Below, piece by piece: positions 1 to 7,878 of a stretch of 64,000 bases of DNA. The DNA is from RYN-230 sp963829725 (GTDB lineage: Bacteria > Actinomycetota > Actinomycetes > Streptosporangiales > Streptosporangiaceae). How positions within the stretch are numbered: position 1 is the first letter of the stretch; every line of letters begins with the position of its first letter. The translations under genes and the position numbers were made by a program. The notes below the pieces were generated by a model. The model was not told where the DNA came from. It saw only the letters and a program-made list of their open reading frames with translations, and made no database searches. The stretch is from contig CAWHJW010000017.1 of assembly GCA_963829725.1 (NCBI GenBank), positions 62,001-126,000 on the forward strand. Reading direction: 5' to 3'.

Positions 1-262
1 CCGCGCCGAGCAGCACCAGGCCCAGGGTGGCCACGGCGAGCAGCGCCAGCCCGCCGCAGGACGCTCCAGGCGAGCAGGGCCGGGCGGTCCTCGCCGCGCT
101 GCACCACCACGTTGCCGAGCCAGCTGGCCAGGCCCATCACCACGCCCTGCGGCAGCAGCACCAGCCCGGTGACCAGCGTGGATGCGTGCTGGATGTCCTG
201 CAGGAAGACCGGGGCGAGGAACAGCACCGCGCACTGATCCGCCGCCCGGCCGGGAGGGCTGC
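1..262 (-). pseudogene. Decayed fragment of an MFS (DHA2-type) transporter
   Basis: Reading leftward, the minus strand encodes hydrophobic helices typical of the middle of 14-helix MFS drug exporters: a stretch with VLFLAPVFLQDIQHAS, then LVLLPQGVVMGLASWLGN, then after a one-base frame change near position 62, GLALLAVATLGLVLLGA. No start codon or N-terminal half exists, because the neighbouring ORF ends at 266. The frame change and missing N-terminus argue for a remnant, but the left end is cut by the window, so how much more of the gene survives is unknown. Confidence 0.55.
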
Positions 263-265
263 GGG

Positions 266-760
266 TCAGTCGAAGAGGTAGGGCAGTTCCTGGGTGGCGT
301 ACCAGAGGAGTTCGTGCCCCTCGGCCCCGTCCACCACGAACCGGGCGTCGTCGTCGCCGGCCTCGGCGGCGCGCAGGGCGTCCGCCGCGGCGGCCACGTC
401 GGCCACGGCGACCAGGTCATCGACGTGCCCGGAGGCCACCCGCCGCAGCGGGACCACCGCGGAGATGAGCACCAGCGTCGGCTCGTCGAAGCCGCCCTTG
501 TGATCGACTGCGTCGTCCGGCACCTCCGCGGCCAGCACCACGCGCCGGCGGGGGGCCTGCGGATCATCCATCAACATCCGCAACGACCCTCGCGCGGCGT
601 GTGTCATCGCTACGTATTCGAGTTCTTCCACGTCACCGCTGGCGTAGGACTCACGGAGGGCGGGCGTGACGGCGAAGGCCCGCAGCGGCGGGGGGCCGAT
701 CTCGCCGTCGCGGAGCAGGCCGGCGAGCATCGGCAGGGTGGCCGACAGGTAGACACGCAT
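266..760 (-). CDS. DUF6912 family protein (internal start inside the Vsr ORF)
   Basis: An ATG at 758-760 gives 164 residues starting MRVYLSATLPMLAGLL, which is how free-standing actinobacterial DUF6912 proteins begin. A purine-rich GGGGGA lies six bases upstream on the minus strand, a credible ribosome binding site. I therefore expect this part to be translated separately even though no stop codon divides it from the Vsr region. The C-terminus is acidic (AAEAGDDDARFVVDGAEG) and ends YLFD. The family has no established biochemical function. The alternative is translation only as part of a 364-residue fusion. Confidence 0.6.
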   Translation of the reverse strand: MRVYLSATLPMLAGLLRDGEIGPPPLRAFAVTPALRESYASGDVEELEYVAMTHAARGSLRMLMDDPQAPRRRVVLAAEVPDDAVDHKGGFDEPTLVLISAVVPLRRVASGHVDDLVAVADVAAAADALRAAEAGDDDARFVVDGAEGHELLWYATQELPYLFD

Positions 761-1360
761 GAATGATCCCCCGCTGTTCCCGGTGGTCAGCCGGCGCCCG
801 GGACCGGGATGCCAGGACCGCCTGGCGGTGCGCCCGCGCTGCCCGCTGCTGGCAGTGTGCCATCGTCGCGGCGCGACGGCGCGCCAGTTGCCCCGTCCAG
901 GGCGGCTGCGCCCGTCCAGGGCGGCGATCACGGCCGCCACAGCGGCTTCCAGCGGTTCGTGCTCCCACACCCGGATCACCCGCCAGCCCGCCGCATCGAG
1001 CGCCGCGTCGGCGGCGCGGTCCCGCTCCATGTTCCGGCGCAGTTTCGGCGCCCAGTACCACTCGTTGACCCTCGGGTCCCGGCCATGTTCCGGGCAGACG
1101 TGCCAGAAACACCCGTCCACGAACACGGCGACCCGGCGCGCGGTGAACGCGATGTCCGGGCGGACCCGGGCGCTGTCCAGGTCGAGCCGGAAGTCCTTGC
1201 GGAACCGGTAGCCCCGCCGGTGCAGAGCGCTGCGCAACGCAAGCTCGGGTTTCGTGTCGGTGCGCCGGTTGGCCCGCATGTTGGCCGAGCGTCCTGGGCT
1301 GGACGGGCTCGGATAGCTGGACGGGCTCGGATAGCTGGACGGGCTCGGATGGTCAGCCAC
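266..1360 (-). CDS. Vsr-like very-short-patch repair endonuclease, read through in frame into a DUF6912 domain
   Basis: The 364-residue ORF begins with GTG ten bases after the HAD gene ends. Residues about 22-150 match the Vsr mismatch endonuclease family, which nicks next to T:G mismatches left by deaminated 5-methylcytosine: RRTDTKPELALR, then RPDIAF (catalytic Asp region), FVDGCFWHVCPEH (zinc/His region), and GWRVIRVWEHE. Residues about 155-200 are an Arg/Gly-rich linker without recognisable homology, and residues 201-364 are a DUF6912 protein that has its own good start. The N-terminus contains three Tyr-Pro-Ser-Pro-Ser-Ser-like repeats of slippage origin. Either a real fusion or loss of the vsr stop codon. 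No cytosine methyltransferase gene is nearby, which is unusual for vsr. Confidence 0.7.
   Translation of the reverse strand: MADHPSPSSYPSPSSYPSPSSPGRSANMRANRRTDTKPELALRSALHRRGYRFRKDFRLDLDSARVRPDIAFTARRVAVFVDGCFWHVCPEHGRDPRVNEWYWAPKLRRNMERDRAADAALDAAGWRVIRVWEHEPLEAAVAAVIAALDGRSRPGRGNWRAVAPRRWHTASSGQRGRTARRSWHPGPGRRLTTGNSGGSFMRVYLSATLPMLAGLLRDGEIGPPPLRAFAVTPALRESYASGDVEELEYVAMTHAARGSLRMLMDDPQAPRRRVVLAAEVPDDAVDHKGGFDEPTLVLISAVVPLRRVASGHVDDLVAVADVAAAADALRAAEAGDDDARFVVDGAEGHELLWYATQELPYLFD
1299..1351. repeat. Three 18-bp tandem repeats in the Vsr N-terminus
   Basis: The unit CTGGACGGGCTCGGATAG occurs twice perfectly and a third time with a final change, immediately inside the start of the Vsr ORF. 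The units add the repeated peptide SYPSPS and keep the frame. Looks like recent replication slippage. Confidence 0.85.
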
Positions 1361-1370
1361 GCGCTCAAGG

Positions 1371-2096
1371 CTAGGCCGGTGAGCCGCTGAGCGCCGGGAG
1401 TCCCAGCAGCCCGGCCAGCCGCCGGGCGGTCTCGGCCGGGGTCACGTGCAGCACCCCAGCCATCCCGGTGGCCTCGGCCGCCAGCACGTTGGCCTCGATG
1501 TCGTCGATGAACACGCATTCCTCGGGCGCCAGCCCGAGCAGGCCCGCGGCGTGCCGGAAGATCCGCTCCTCAGGCTTGCGCATGCCGACCTCGGCCGACA
1601 GGACGACCGCGTCGAACAGGCCGGGGAACAGGTGCCTGGGGTAGTCGGCGAGTCCCCAGGAGTTGGACAGCAGCGCGGTGCGCAGCCCCGCGGCCCGCAC
1701 CCCGCGTAGCAGGTGCTGCATGGGGTCCGACAGCAGCGACGCGGCGAACATCCGGGCCAGCAGCCCGTCGGCGGTCACCGCCGTCCCGTCCCGGCGGACG
1801 ATCTGGGCGGCCAGCAACCGCTCGAACTCGGCGTCACTGCACTCGCCCCGCTCCAGCGCGTGCACCGGGTTGGCGGCGCCGGCGTCCGCATAGGCAGCGC
1901 TCACCCACGGCCGCATCACCGCGAGGTAGCTGTCGAAGTCGATATCGTCCGCCTCGATCCAGGCCCGCACCATGTCCAGCAGCGGGTTGGTCATCACGCC
2001 GCCCCAGTCCGTGATGACGCCACGCAGGGCGGGGGCGCCAGAGGGCGGGGCAGCGGGAGGCACGGGTCCGATGATAGTTACCCGGAAAAGCGACAC
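1371..2096 (-). CDS. HAD-superfamily hydrolase (subclass IA, YihX-like)
   Basis: A 241-residue protein with the four HAD motifs: motif I VITDWGGVMT near residue 30 (D-x-G form, as in YihX-like enzymes, instead of the usual D-x-D), motif II LLSNSWG, the Lys of MRKPEERIF, and the acidic pair in VFIDDIEANV. Expected to be a cytoplasmic magnesium-dependent small-molecule phosphatase; the substrate cannot be told from sequence. The GTG at 2096 gives an N-terminal extension of about 25 residues before motif I, and a GTG ten codons inside would match the family better. It ends ten bases before the Vsr ORF begins, so the two may be cotranscribed. Confidence 0.8.
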   Translation of the reverse strand: MSLFRVTIIGPVPPAAPPSGAPALRGVITDWGGVMTNPLLDMVRAWIEADDIDFDSYLAVMRPWVSAAYADAGAANPVHALERGECSDAEFERLLAAQIVRRDGTAVTADGLLARMFAASLLSDPMQHLLRGVRAAGLRTALLSNSWGLADYPRHLFPGLFDAVVLSAEVGMRKPEERIFRHAAGLLGLAPEECVFIDDIEANVLAAEATGMAGVLHVTPAETARRLAGLLGLPALSGSPA

Positions 2097-2167
2097 GGCG
2101 AGGTCCTCAGACTCTCGCCGTGTCGCAGATGCGGCCTGTTACCAGGCGGTGCCCCGCGCACCGGGGA

Positions 2168-2506
2168 TCACCGGGGCTCGGTGGCGTCGGAACGCTGGCG
2201 GGCAGGCGTGCCGGCCGGGTGCGTGCGCACGCTCGGCTGGGTGGCGTGCCGGCGGCCGGGCACGGTGGTGCGCGGGGCCAGGTGCTGCCGGGCCACGGTA
2301 AGGCCGTGAATCGCGGGCACCTTCGTGGTGGGCACGAAGTCGCTGGTGTGCGCCTCAGTGGCGGCCTTGGCGCGGAAGTGCGCCGTCGCCTCTGAGTAGT
2401 CCGGGTGGGTCTGCGGGTGCCTGAAAGTCATCCACAGCGGCACGCCAACGATGCCCAGGATGATCAGGGCGATGATGGGGAAGTTGGCGATCACGATACC
2501 GGTCAC
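2168..2506 (-). CDS. Small single-pass membrane protein of unknown function
   Basis: The GTG at 2504-2506 follows GAGGAGAG with good spacing, so I prefer it to longer upstream starts. The 112-residue product has one N-terminal membrane segment (NFPIIALIILGIVGVPLWM) followed by a hydrophilic tail with FRHPQTHPDYSEATAHFRAK and a basic, Pro/Thr/Arg-rich C-terminus. I do not recognise a family. The tail could be partly non-homologous extension, since the conserved-looking section ends near residue 50. Confidence 0.55.
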   Translation of the reverse strand: MTGIVIANFPIIALIILGIVGVPLWMTFRHPQTHPDYSEATAHFRAKAATEAHTSDFVPTTKVPAIHGLTVARQHLAPRTTVPGRRHATQPSVRTHPAGTPARQRSDATEPR

Positions 2507-2635
2507 GGCTCTCTCCTCGGTCTCCTGGCCGGCGGCGGTCCCTGCCGGCCTCACACTTCCTAAGGTGCCCGATGGCATTCTGCTTGCTGTTGGCGAACCT
2601 TCTGCGCTCACTCTGAATCCGCGGTAGCCGCTCAC

Positions 2636-2667
2636 TGCGGGCGCCGTTAAACGGTGCGGCGCCCGCA
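2636..2667. terminator. GC-rich hairpin between divergent genes
   Basis: TGCGGGCGCC and GGCGCCCGCA form a perfect 10-bp stem with a 12-base loop. It lies between a minus-strand and a plus-strand gene that diverge, so it is not a classical terminator position and may act in the 5' leader or as a protein site. A TATGTA-like element follows about 20 bases downstream, before the next gene. Confidence 0.4.
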
Positions 2668-2728
2668 CAGACAGTGGGTTACGGTATGTAGCTGGTGATC
2701 ATCCAGAGGATCCGAGGGACCTGGCCCG

Positions 2729-2932
2729 GTGACGGTCCGGCAACCTGCGCTCGAGGTCGTCTACGGCATCAACGAGCTGGCCCTGCATCACAGCGACGTG
2801 GCCGCGGCCGCCAGGCACGAGTACGCCCCTCCGCCGGAAACGCTGGCCGTGCTGCAGCACATGTGGCGGCGGCCGGGACACGACGTCACCACGTGGGCGG
2901 CCATCCTGCGGGCGTCAGGCCGGAACACGTGA
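2729..2932 (+). CDS. Small hypothetical protein coupled to a PHP enzyme
   Basis: A GTG-initiated 67-residue ORF, predicted mostly helical (VVYGINELALHHSDVAAAA, then PPPETLAVLQHMWRRPG). Its TGA overlaps the GTG of the following PHP gene as GTGA, an arrangement that implies translational coupling and supports both being genes. A GAGG purine run lies about 12 bases before the GTG. I do not recognise the family. Confidence 0.5.
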   Translation: MTVRQPALEVVYGINELALHHSDVAAAARHEYAPPPETLAVLQHMWRRPGHDVTTWAAILRASGRNT

Positions 2933-3987
2933 CGCCGCCGGCGCCTTCTCCGGGTATGGGAGACGACGTGGACCCGGTGCAAGCGTTGCGCGACATCGCG
3001 TTTCACCTGGAGCGGGCCGGGGCCCCGACGTACCGGGTGCGGGCGTTCCGCCGGGCCGCCCAGGTGGTGCGTGACCTGCCCGCCGCCGACCTGCGGCAGC
3101 GGGTCGGCGACGGGACCCTGCGGGCCCTGAACGGCATCGGCGCCACCACCGCTGAGGTGATCACTCAGGCGGCCGCCGGCCTGCAGCCGTCCTACCTGGC
3201 CAAGCTCATCGACGAGGCCGCTTCGGCCGCGGCCGCCGGGCCGCAGGCCGAGCCGAGCGCGCTCCGCGCGGCGCTGCGCGGTGACTGCCACACCCACTCG
3301 GACTGGTCGGACGGCGGCAGCCCGCCCGGGGAGATGGCCGAGGCCGCCCGTGACCTGGGCCACGAGTGGATCGCACTGACCGATCATTCTCCCCGGCTCA
3401 CCGTGGCCAACGGCCTGACCGCCGAGCGCCTGCACGCCCAGTTGGACCTGGTCAACCGGCTCAACGCCGGCCTGGCGCCGTTCCGCATCCTGACCGGGAT
3501 CGAGGTGGACATCCTCGACGACGGATCGCTCGACCAGCGCGACGACCTGCTCGGCCGGCTCGACGTGGTGGTGGCCAGCGTGCACTCCAAGCTGCGGATG
3601 CCCGCCGGGCCGATGACCGATCGGATGGTCACCGCGGTGCGTAACCCGCACGTGGACGTGCTGGGGCACTGCACCGGCCGGCTGCTGGCCGGCCGCGGCC
3701 GGCCGGAATCGGAGTTCGACCCGGAGGCCGTCTTCGCCGCGTGCCGCGACGCCGGGGTCGCGGTGGAGATCAACTGCCGTCCGGAACGCCGCGACCCGCC
3801 GGGGCGCCTGCTCCGGCTGGCCGCCGAGATGGGCTGCGTGTTCACCATCGACACCGACGCGCACGCGCCGGGCCAGCTCGACTGGCTGGAGAACGGCTGC
3901 ACCCGCGCCGAGTCGGCCGGCATCACCGCCGACCGGGTGCTCAACACGCGCTCCGCGGCCGACCTGGCCGCCTGGACCGCGGGCTGA
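2929..3987 (+). CDS. PHP-domain phosphoesterase with helix-hairpin-helix N-terminus (PolX-like)
   Basis: Residues about 15-90 resemble the 8-kDa/helix-hairpin-helix part of family X DNA polymerases (ALRDIAFHLERAGAPTYRVR, then ALNGIGATTAEVI), and residues about 120-350 form a PHP metal-dependent phosphoesterase: motif I DCHTHSDWSDGG, ALTDHSPR, GIEVDIL, ASVHSKLR, LGHCTGR, EINCRPERRDPP and the final TDAHA. The polymerase palm domain is absent, so it is probably a nuclease or phosphatase acting on DNA ends or nucleotides. The GTG at 2929 overlaps the upstream stop; an ATG at 2956 is an alternative. Confidence 0.8.
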   Translation: MTPPAPSPGMGDDVDPVQALRDIAFHLERAGAPTYRVRAFRRAAQVVRDLPAADLRQRVGDGTLRALNGIGATTAEVITQAAAGLQPSYLAKLIDEAASAAAAGPQAEPSALRAALRGDCHTHSDWSDGGSPPGEMAEAARDLGHEWIALTDHSPRLTVANGLTAERLHAQLDLVNRLNAGLAPFRILTGIEVDILDDGSLDQRDDLLGRLDVVVASVHSKLRMPAGPMTDRMVTAVRNPHVDVLGHCTGRLLAGRGRPESEFDPEAVFAACRDAGVAVEINCRPERRDPPGRLLRLAAEMGCVFTIDTDAHAPGQLDWLENGCTRAESAGITADRVLNTRSAADLAAWTAG

Positions 3988-4047
3988 CCGCCGCCCGGCC
4001 CCCTGGCAGAATCGGGGCAGCAGCCGGCGGACTCGAAAGGCAGGCGG

Positions 4048-4803
4048 ATGGCACCAGTCGCGGTGGTCACCGGGGCGAGCAGCGGAATCGGCGCGGCTAC
4101 CGCGTCGAAGCTGGCGCAGGCCGGCTACCGGGTCGTGCTGGCGGCCCGGCGCGCCGACCGCATCCAAGCCCAGGTGGCCCAGATCCGGGCCGCAGGCGGA
4201 CAGGCGGACGCGACGGTGCTGGACGTGACCGACCGCCCGACGGTCAACGCCTGGGCCGCCCGCCTGGACCGCTGCGACGTGCTGGTCAATAACGCCGGCG
4301 GGGCGTTCGGCGCGGACCCGGTGGCGGTCGGTGACCCGGCCGAGTGGCAGGCCATGTTCGACATCAACGTGCTGGGCACGCTGCACGTCACCCAGGCACT
4401 GCTGCCCAGGCTGATCGGCAGCGGGGACGGGACCATCGTGATCATGTCCTCGACCGCGGGATTCACCGCCTACGAGGGCGGTGGCGGCTACGTCGCAGCC
4501 AAGCACGCGGAGCATGCGATCGCCGGGACGCTGCGGCTGGAACTGTATGACCAGCCGGTGCGGGTCATCGAGATCGCGCCGGGCATGGTGCGCACCGACG
4601 AGTTCGCGGTCAAGCGTTACCGGGGCGACGAAGCGCAGGCCGCCGCGGTCTACGCCGGGGTGCCCGAGCCGCTCACCGCCGACGACGTGGCCGACACCGT
4701 CGCCTGGGCGGTGACCCGGCCGTCGCACGTGAACGTGGACCTGCTCGTGCTCCGCCCCCGGGCCCAGGCCGCCCAGCACAAGGTCTACCGCCAGGGCAGC
4801 TGA
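4048..4803 (+). CDS. Short-chain dehydrogenase/reductase
   Basis: A classical 251-residue SDR. It has the nucleotide-binding TGASSGIGAA at residue about 8, the NNAGG structural motif near 85, the catalytic Ser in VIMSSTAG, and Tyr and Lys in YVAAKHA. The Arg in the beta-2 region (AARRADR) suggests NADP(H). The substrate is not predictable, although the YdfG-like layout fits reduction of hydroxy acids or small carbonyls. The gene converges on a minus-strand HAD gene, with a strong hairpin between them. Confidence 0.9.
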   Translation: MAPVAVVTGASSGIGAATASKLAQAGYRVVLAARRADRIQAQVAQIRAAGGQADATVLDVTDRPTVNAWAARLDRCDVLVNNAGGAFGADPVAVGDPAEWQAMFDINVLGTLHVTQALLPRLIGSGDGTIVIMSSTAGFTAYEGGGGYVAAKHAEHAIAGTLRLELYDQPVRVIEIAPGMVRTDEFAVKRYRGDEAQAAAVYAGVPEPLTADDVADTVAWAVTRPSHVNVDLLVLRPRAQAAQHKVYRQGS

Positions 4804-4820
4804 CTCATCAGCGCGGTGAC

Positions 4821-4880
4821 TTTTGTCAGTGCGGTGCTTTTTCGACCGCCGGCGACACAAAAAGCACCGCACTGACAAAA
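4821..4880. terminator. Perfect 22-bp inverted repeat, bidirectional terminator
   Basis: The arms at 4821-4842 and 4859-4880 pair without mismatch around a 16-base loop and have T-runs on both strands, as expected of an intrinsic terminator serving convergent genes. A third copy of the AAAAAGCACCGCACT half follows at 4877-4891 and a partial one precedes at 4811-4824, so the core element has been duplicated. Confidence 0.8.
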
Positions 4881-4913
4881 AGCACCGCACTGTGTGCCAC
4901 CAGGACGGCCCGG

Positions 4914-5564
4914 TCAGCCGGGCAGCGGCCACGTGACCGCGGAGAGGTCCGACATCACCAGGTCAGCGGCGGCGAGCTCGGCGGCCTCATGCGTGGTCGT
5001 CACCGCCACGCAGTACGCCCCGGCCGCCTTGGCCGCGGCCACGCCGGCTGGGGCGTCCTCGAACACCACGCAGGAGGCGGGCGGGAAGCCCAGCGCCAGG
5101 CACGCGGCCCGGTACCCTTCCGGGTCCGGCTTGCCCACCCGGACATCCTCGGCCGTCACCACCACGGCAAAGAACTCACCGATCCCCAGGTCACCGAGGC
5201 TGCGCTCGGCATAACGCCGCCCCGCCGAGGTGACCAGCCCGACCGGGACGCCGGCCGCCGCGAGCGAGCGGATCAGGTCCACCGCCCCGGGCAGCGGGCC
5301 GAGCGGCGGGTGATGCGGAGCATGGAACTGCGCGCTGGAGGCCGCCATCAGCTCGGCCGGATCATGCTCGGGCAGCCGCTCCCTGAGCAGGCCGTGCATG
5401 TCGATGCCGCGGCGGCCGACGAAGGACCGGATCAGCGCCTCGTCCGGCGGGATGCCCCGGCTGGCGAACACCTGCAGCCAGCTCTCCCGGCTGCGCGTCT
5501 CGCTATCGATCAGCGTCCCGTCCAGGTCGAACACGGCCGCCCGGAACGGGCCTGGCGGAGTCAT
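4914..5564 (-). CDS. HAD phosphatase of the beta-phosphoglucomutase type
   Basis: The 216-residue protein has motif I VFDLDGTLIDSE at residue about 10, the cap-domain helix RRGIDMHGLL, motif II LVTSAGRR, Lys in RVGKPDPEGY, and motif III/IV VVFEDAPAGVAAAKAAG. This is the sugar-phosphate phosphatase/phosphoglucomutase branch of HAD-IA. It is the last gene of the akr-nagA-SIS operon, eight bases after the SIS gene, which suggests a phosphorylated amino sugar or its breakdown product as substrate. The ATG at 5564 is chosen because motif I should lie near the N-terminus; the frame is open further upstream but out of homology. Confidence 0.85.
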   Translation of the reverse strand: MTPPGPFRAAVFDLDGTLIDSETRSRESWLQVFASRGIPPDEALIRSFVGRRGIDMHGLLRERLPEHDPAELMAASSAQFHAPHHPPLGPLPGAVDLIRSLAAAGVPVGLVTSAGRRYAERSLGDLGIGEFFAVVVTAEDVRVGKPDPEGYRAACLALGFPPASCVVFEDAPAGVAAAKAAGAYCVAVTTTHEAAELAAADLVMSDLSAVTWPLPG

Positions 5565-5572
5565 GGGGCCCG

Positions 5573-6634
5573 TCAAGCCGTCTGGGTGACCTTGCTCAGC
5601 CCGCGCGGGCTGTCCGGGTCGATGCCGAGCCGCCGGGACAGCGCCTCGGTCAGCAGTTGCCCGGGCACGATCAGGCCCAGCGGGGCCAGCCACTCCGGCA
5701 GGGCCGGCCCGGGCACCGCCAGGCTGCTGGCTGCGGCCAGCCCCGGGCCGCCGCCGATCGCGTACGCCTGCGCCCCGGCCGCGACCACGCGCCGGGCCAG
5801 CTCGATGCTGCCCGGTAGCGCGGGCCCGGAGTCGGCGGCCACGATGATGGCCGGCGTGGCCGCGTCCACCACCGCGATCGGCCCGTGCAGCAGGTCGGCC
5901 CAGGACAGGCCCATGGCGTGCAGGTAGCACGCCTCCTTGAGCTTGAGCGCGAGTTCCAGGGCCGCCGCGTAGGCGTGCCCGCGCCCGGACACCACCACGC
6001 CAACCGCCCCCGCCAGCCCGGCCACGATGGGCTCCAGCGCCGTGTCGAGGCCCCTGGCCAGCATGCGCTCGATCTCGTCCGGGGCGGCGCGCAGCAGTCC
6101 CGTATCCAGCCCGGCCCCGAGCCCGATGGCCAGCACCGCGAGCGCGGCGAGCTGGGTGGTGAACGTCTTCGTGGCGGGCACCGCGTGCTCCGGGCAGGCC
6201 TGCGTGACGAACGCCAGGTCCGCGGCGCGGGCCAGCGCCGAGCCGGCACCGCCGTTGGTGATGGCCACGGTCCGCGCGCCGCAGTCCCCCGCCCAGGCCA
6301 GCGTCTCGACGATCTCCTGCGTCTCGCCGGACTGGGACAGCGCCACCGCCAGCACCCCGGACAGGTCGAGGCGGCTGTGGTATTCGGTGGCGATCGACGG
6401 GGAGGCCAGGGTGGCCAGCATCCCGGCGTGCGCCTGCAGCAGGTACCCGCCGTACACCGCCGCGTTGTCCGAGGTCCCGCGGGCGATGAACAGGACCTGC
6501 CGACAGTCGCGGGCCAGCGCGCCGGCCTCGCCGCTGCGCGGCAGCAGCGCGTCGAGGGTGGCGCGCAGCGCGGCCGGCTGCTGCGCGATCTCGGCCCGCA
6601 TCGCGGTCAGCCCGGTCACCTCGTCACCCGTCAC
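5573..6634 (-). CDS. SIS-domain amino-sugar phosphate isomerase/deaminase
   Basis: 353 residues with two SIS (sugar isomerase) domains as in the isomerase half of GlmS, but with no glutaminase domain: ARGTSDNAAVYGGYLL and LSQSGETQEIVETLAW in the first, VVSGRGHAYAAALELALK and MGLSWADLLHGPIAV in the second. This layout is seen in AgaS, FrlB and NagB-II-type glucosamine-6-phosphate deaminases. The GTG start overlaps the nagA stop as GTGA, so the most likely reaction is deamination/isomerisation of glucosamine-6-phosphate made by NagA. The exact sugar epimer is inferred from context only. Confidence 0.85.
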   Translation of the reverse strand: MTGDEVTGLTAMRAEIAQQPAALRATLDALLPRSGEAGALARDCRQVLFIARGTSDNAAVYGGYLLQAHAGMLATLASPSIATEYHSRLDLSGVLAVALSQSGETQEIVETLAWAGDCGARTVAITNGGAGSALARAADLAFVTQACPEHAVPATKTFTTQLAALAVLAIGLGAGLDTGLLRAAPDEIERMLARGLDTALEPIVAGLAGAVGVVVSGRGHAYAAALELALKLKEACYLHAMGLSWADLLHGPIAVVDAATPAIIVAADSGPALPGSIELARRVVAAGAQAYAIGGGPGLAAASSLAVPGPALPEWLAPLGLIVPGQLLTEALSRRLGIDPDSPRGLSKVTQTA

Positions 6635-7878
6635 GGGTACACCCTCTCACCATCGATCCACGTCGCGGCAGTCCGCAGCTCGTCGTCGAGCCACACCAGG
6701 TCGGCCACCGCACCGGGTGCCAGGCGGCCGAGCTCGGGCCGCGCGAGGAGGTCAGCCGGGACCCGGGACGCGGCGGCCACCGCATCGGCCAGCAAGGCCC
6801 CACTCGCCGAAAAGCCGGGGGGGTGCGGGGGGTCGCTGCCACGGCGCGACAATCCGGGGGGGTGCGGGGGGTCGCCCCCCCGGGCTAGCACAGCCACCGT
6901 GTTCGCGACCGCCCGGTCGATCCGCAACGCCGACCCGGCGAGCCCGCCGTCCGCTCGGCGGGGCGGCACGCCGTCGCCGGGCGGCAGCCTGATCGGCTCG
7001 CCGCCCAGCAGGTACTCTCCGGGCGGCATGCCCGCGCACGCGGCCGCGTCGGTGACCAGGCAGATCCGGCCCGGCGCGGCGGCGAACGCCAGCACGGCGT
7101 TGACCGGCGACACGTGGTAGGTGTCCACGATCAGGCCGCTGGTCAGCCGCGGGTCGGCCAGTGCCTGGCCGGCCACGCCGGGCTCGCGGGACTTGATCGA
7201 CGGCTGCGCGTTGAACAGGTGCGTGACCATCCGCGCCCCGGCCGCGGCGGCCGCCGCGACCTGCGCCGCGGTCGCGTTGCTGTGCCCCACGCTGACCAGC
7301 ACGCCCGCCCCGGCCAGCTGGCGGATGGCGGCCAGCCCTCCGTCCACCTCGGGGGCCAGGGTGACCAGCCGGACCAGGCCCGCCCCCGCCTCCAGCAATT
7401 CCGCGACCGTGCCGGGCGCGGGCGGCACGATCCAGTCCGGGTTGTGCGCGCCGCGCCGGGCCGGGGAGATGAACGGCCCCTCCAGGTGCACGCCGAGAAC
7501 CCGCGCACCGCGCCCGGCTGCGGGCCGCGCCCCGGCCGAGAACGACGCGACCGAACGCAACGCGCCGGTGAGCTGCCCCAGCGGAGCCGTGATGAACGTG
7601 GGCAGGAAGGCCGTGCACCCTGTCCCGGGCAGCTGCCTGGCCACGGCCGCCCAGCCGTCCGGCTCAGCAGCCTGCATCTCGACGCCGAAGTACCCGTTGA
7701 CCTGCAGATCCACCAGTCCGGGGACGAGCACGCCGGTCTCCAGCTCGGTATCCGGCGCGGCCGGAGGCGGGCCCTGGCCGACGCCGGTGATCCGCCCGGC
7801 CTCGATCTGCACGTACCCGGGGGCCAGCACGCCGGTCCCGGGGAGCGCGGGGATCACCCGCGGCGCGGTGATGATCAC
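6631..7878 (-). CDS. nagA: N-acetylglucosamine-6-phosphate deacetylase with a slippage insertion
   Basis: An amidohydrolase of 415 residues, slightly longer than usual. Metal and substrate motifs are intact: DLQVNGYFGVE, HLEGPFISPARRGAHN, VSVGHSNATAAQV, THLFNAQPSI, and the catalytic Asp in CLVTDAAACAG. Two copies of the peptide DPPHPPG are inserted near the C-terminal part, between VANTVAVLARGG and ASGALLADAV, replacing what is normally a short loop. The start overlaps the upstream aldo/keto reductase stop as GTGA. It removes acetate from N-acetylglucosamine-6-phosphate in the cytoplasm, feeding the SIS enzyme encoded next. Confidence 0.9.
   Translation of the reverse strand: MIITAPRVIPALPGTGVLAPGYVQIEAGRITGVGQGPPPAAPDTELETGVLVPGLVDLQVNGYFGVEMQAAEPDGWAAVARQLPGTGCTAFLPTFITAPLGQLTGALRSVASFSAGARPAAGRGARVLGVHLEGPFISPARRGAHNPDWIVPPAPGTVAELLEAGAGLVRLVTLAPEVDGGLAAIRQLAGAGVLVSVGHSNATAAQVAAAAAAGARMVTHLFNAQPSIKSREPGVAGQALADPRLTSGLIVDTYHVSPVNAVLAFAAAPGRICLVTDAAACAGMPPGEYLLGGEPIRLPPGDGVPPRRADGGLAGSALRIDRAVANTVAVLARGGDPPHPPGLSRRGSDPPHPPGFSASGALLADAVAAASRVPADLLARPELGRLAPGAVADLVWLDDELRTAATWIDGERVYP
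6815..6875. repeat. Two 22-bp G-rich direct repeats inside nagA
   Basis: Identical 22-base copies at 6815-6836 and 6854-6875 (cc, seven g, tgc, six g, tcgc), 39 bases apart. They keep the reading frame and encode the inserted DPPHPPG peptides. On the plus strand they hold long G runs and could form G-quadruplex structure. Confidence 0.85.

Noticed and set aside
2788..4932. 714-residue minus-strand open frame
   Set aside because: Antisense to the PHP and SDR genes; His/Gly/Arg-rich, no domain. A shadow produced by high GC.
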